From Thiodiazotropha sp040506195 (GTDB lineage: Bacteria > Pseudomonadota > Gammaproteobacteria > Chromatiales > Chromatiaceae), in assembly GCA_040506195.1 (NCBI GenBank), contig JBEVXH010000011.1:52287-116286 (forward strand): a stretch of 64,000 nucleotides of DNA, read 5' to 3'. Below the pieces are notes generated by a model. That model saw only the letters and a list, made by a program, of their open reading frames with translations. It searched no databases and had not been told where the DNA came from. Both the position numbers and the translations under genes were made by a program. Position 1 is the first letter of the stretch; each line of letters opens with the position of its first letter. Below, piece after piece: positions 63,061 through 64,000 of this stretch.

Positions 63061-63396
63061 TTGCTGGAAGAGTTAGAGGAGGAATTACATCACCGCTCTA
63101 CAAAACGTGCCAAACAGCTTCTTATCAGAGTGGAAAAAAGCCTGGTAGCTGATACTTCTATACGAGAACAACCTCACACTAAAGAAAGAAACCCTGAAAA
63201 ACAAAGTTCGCCACAGGCAGCAGATATTTCAAAGTCGCAGCATTTGGATAATGACGATCCAATAGACTGGGATATTGTACTTTCAGATACTTCCGATCAG
63301 GTTTCTAACGCCAATACTACTTCACCTGCAACAGGAGAGTCAGAAATAAAGTGGCATAGCGACCTGCTGACTTTTCTCAAGCCCGGTCTTCGCTAG
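63061..63396 (+). CDS. Hypothetical protein with uncertain start
   Basis: 111 codons from a TTG at 63061; the frame is open back to the hipA stop and reads well from IAQRKYFKYRIEQLEEIYA (from about 62977), but no ATG or ribosome site is present, so the 5' end may be lost. The first third is helical and charged (EELEEELHHRSTKRAKQLL), the rest polar and probably disordered, ending SDLLTFLKPGLR. No family recognised. Confidence 0.4.
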   Translation: MLEELEEELHHRSTKRAKQLLIRVEKSLVADTSIREQPHTKERNPEKQSSPQAADISKSQHLDNDDPIDWDIVLSDTSDQVSNANTTSPATGESEIKWHSDLLTFLKPGLR

Positions 63397-63510
63397 GCAT
63401 GGAATTCAGGGCCTCCCTATTTGAAGTGGGCAGTCTGCAACCCAGGTCTCTGACCGCTTATCGCTTTCGGCTCTTCGAACTGACCATTTCGTATGACAAT
63501 CTGAATTGTT

Positions 63511-63626
63511 GCCGAACGGGAAAATGCTTGCCACGAGGACACAGGCCGCCTATATTTTCCGAACGGGAATTTTCAAGGTCGCCGCCAGTATAATGCGTCA
63601 ATTCATTACCGTGCGGGAATATTCCT
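63511..63626. promoter_or_regulatory. Three operator-like repeats before a decayed regulator
   Basis: GCCGAACGGGAAAAT near 63511, ATTTTCCGAACGGGAATTTT at 63554 and ACCGTGCGGGAATATTCC at 63608 share a core of CCGnnCGGGAA and are spaced about 45-50 bp. The middle copy is a near-perfect palindrome. They lie just upstream of a broken hipB-like gene and are probably its former operators. Confidence 0.5.
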
Positions 63627-63649
63627 TCCACCGGGAAGCTGGGGCGCAA

Positions 63650-63813
63650 CATATGTGCCCGAAACAGGGCGCAAAGTGCCGCCCAGGCTGAATTCGCCGC
63701 CCTCTGCGGGATCGGCGTCCACTTCATCTCGGCACTGGAAAACGGTATCCCACCATGGAGTTAGGCAAGGTTTTGCAGGTGCTTAAATGCCTGGGGCTAT
63801 TTTCCGCCCGGTG
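63650..63813 (+). pseudogene. Frameshifted HipB/Xre-type regulator remnant
   Basis: One frame reads AQAEFAALCGIGVHFISALENG, a clear helix-turn-helix of the HipB/Xre type, and then hits a stop; a second frame continues TMELGKVLQVLKCLGL, the usual next segment of this family. The switch lies near 63745. No hipA-like gene follows; from 63814 to the end of the window I see no gene. Confidence 0.6.
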
Positions 63814-64000
63814 GTATTGTCTTCGCTCATGTAGAACAACGCCTCGTACGTGCTGTCTTGCTGGACGAAAATAGTCCCGGCAGAGCCGATTGGATGAGTG
63901 TAAACAGGCCCTAGCGTCGCGGTTATTGCATAGCAGGATTTCTCGTGACAACGAAAAATGCAGTCAAATGATCAAGTATTATTCCAATACAGGCATACAA

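Overview
The window looks like a chromosome segment of a gammaproteobacterium, most plausibly a sulfur-oxidising or Chromatiales/Sedimenticola-like lineage. The basis is gene content and order: carA-carB-greA-yhbY-rlmE-ftsH-folP-glmM-tpiA-secG-tRNA-Leu-nuoA to nuoN-tRNA-fMet, an Rnf complex beside a pyruvate:ferredoxin-oxidoreductase-like protein, and type I secretion of RTX proteins. The taxonomic placement is inference, because no ribosomal RNA is present.

Region 1 (1-9.1 kb) is an energy-metabolism operon. It holds the C-terminal ~1400 residues of a pyruvate:ferredoxin-oxidoreductase-like protein, then rnfC-D-G-E-A and a tiny membrane protein with a CxxCxxC tail. No rnfB is visible, and the large protein seems to lack the usual thiamine-diphosphate and proximal-cluster signatures. 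A Cys-rich 59-residue protein and a perfect 17-bp hairpin close the region.

Region 2 (9.2-32 kb) is the accessory part and the most interesting. After a Nudix protein comes a promoter with a type I exporter (HlyB-like ABC protein plus HlyD-like adaptor). Then follows a tandem array of cassettes, each a small two-helix membrane protein gene directly followed by a lipase-domain gene. Three lipase genes are truncated (no RTX domain, or only a few RTX repeats), and only the last is full length (3208 residues, 12 beta-rich modules interleaved with RTX repeats). Blocks of 1.3-1.6 kb are practically identical between cassettes, and one small membrane gene is broken in three places. The layout resembles a polymorphic toxin/immunity locus with orphan cassettes feeding one secreted effector. 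That reading is an inference.

Region 3 (32-60.7 kb) is core genome: a VapBC-type toxin-antitoxin pair, pyrimidine/arginine precursor synthesis (carAB), transcription and RNA-modification genes, ftsH, folate and cell-wall precursor genes, tpiA, secG, tRNA-Leu(GAG), all fourteen nuo genes of complex I, and initiator tRNA-Met. Intergenic inverted-repeat elements built on a CCGCAAATGGACGCTAAT-like motif sit between carA and carB (this one carries a GxxExxY gene), carB and greA, yhbY and rlmE, and nuoK and nuoL.

Region 4 (60.8-64 kb) is a small decayed island after tRNA-fMet. It has a serine-recombinase tail, an intact hipBA module with two palindromic operators, and the wreck of a second hipB-like gene with its own operator-like repeats. 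From the usual gammaproteobacterial gene order one would expect rimP-nusA-infB here instead.
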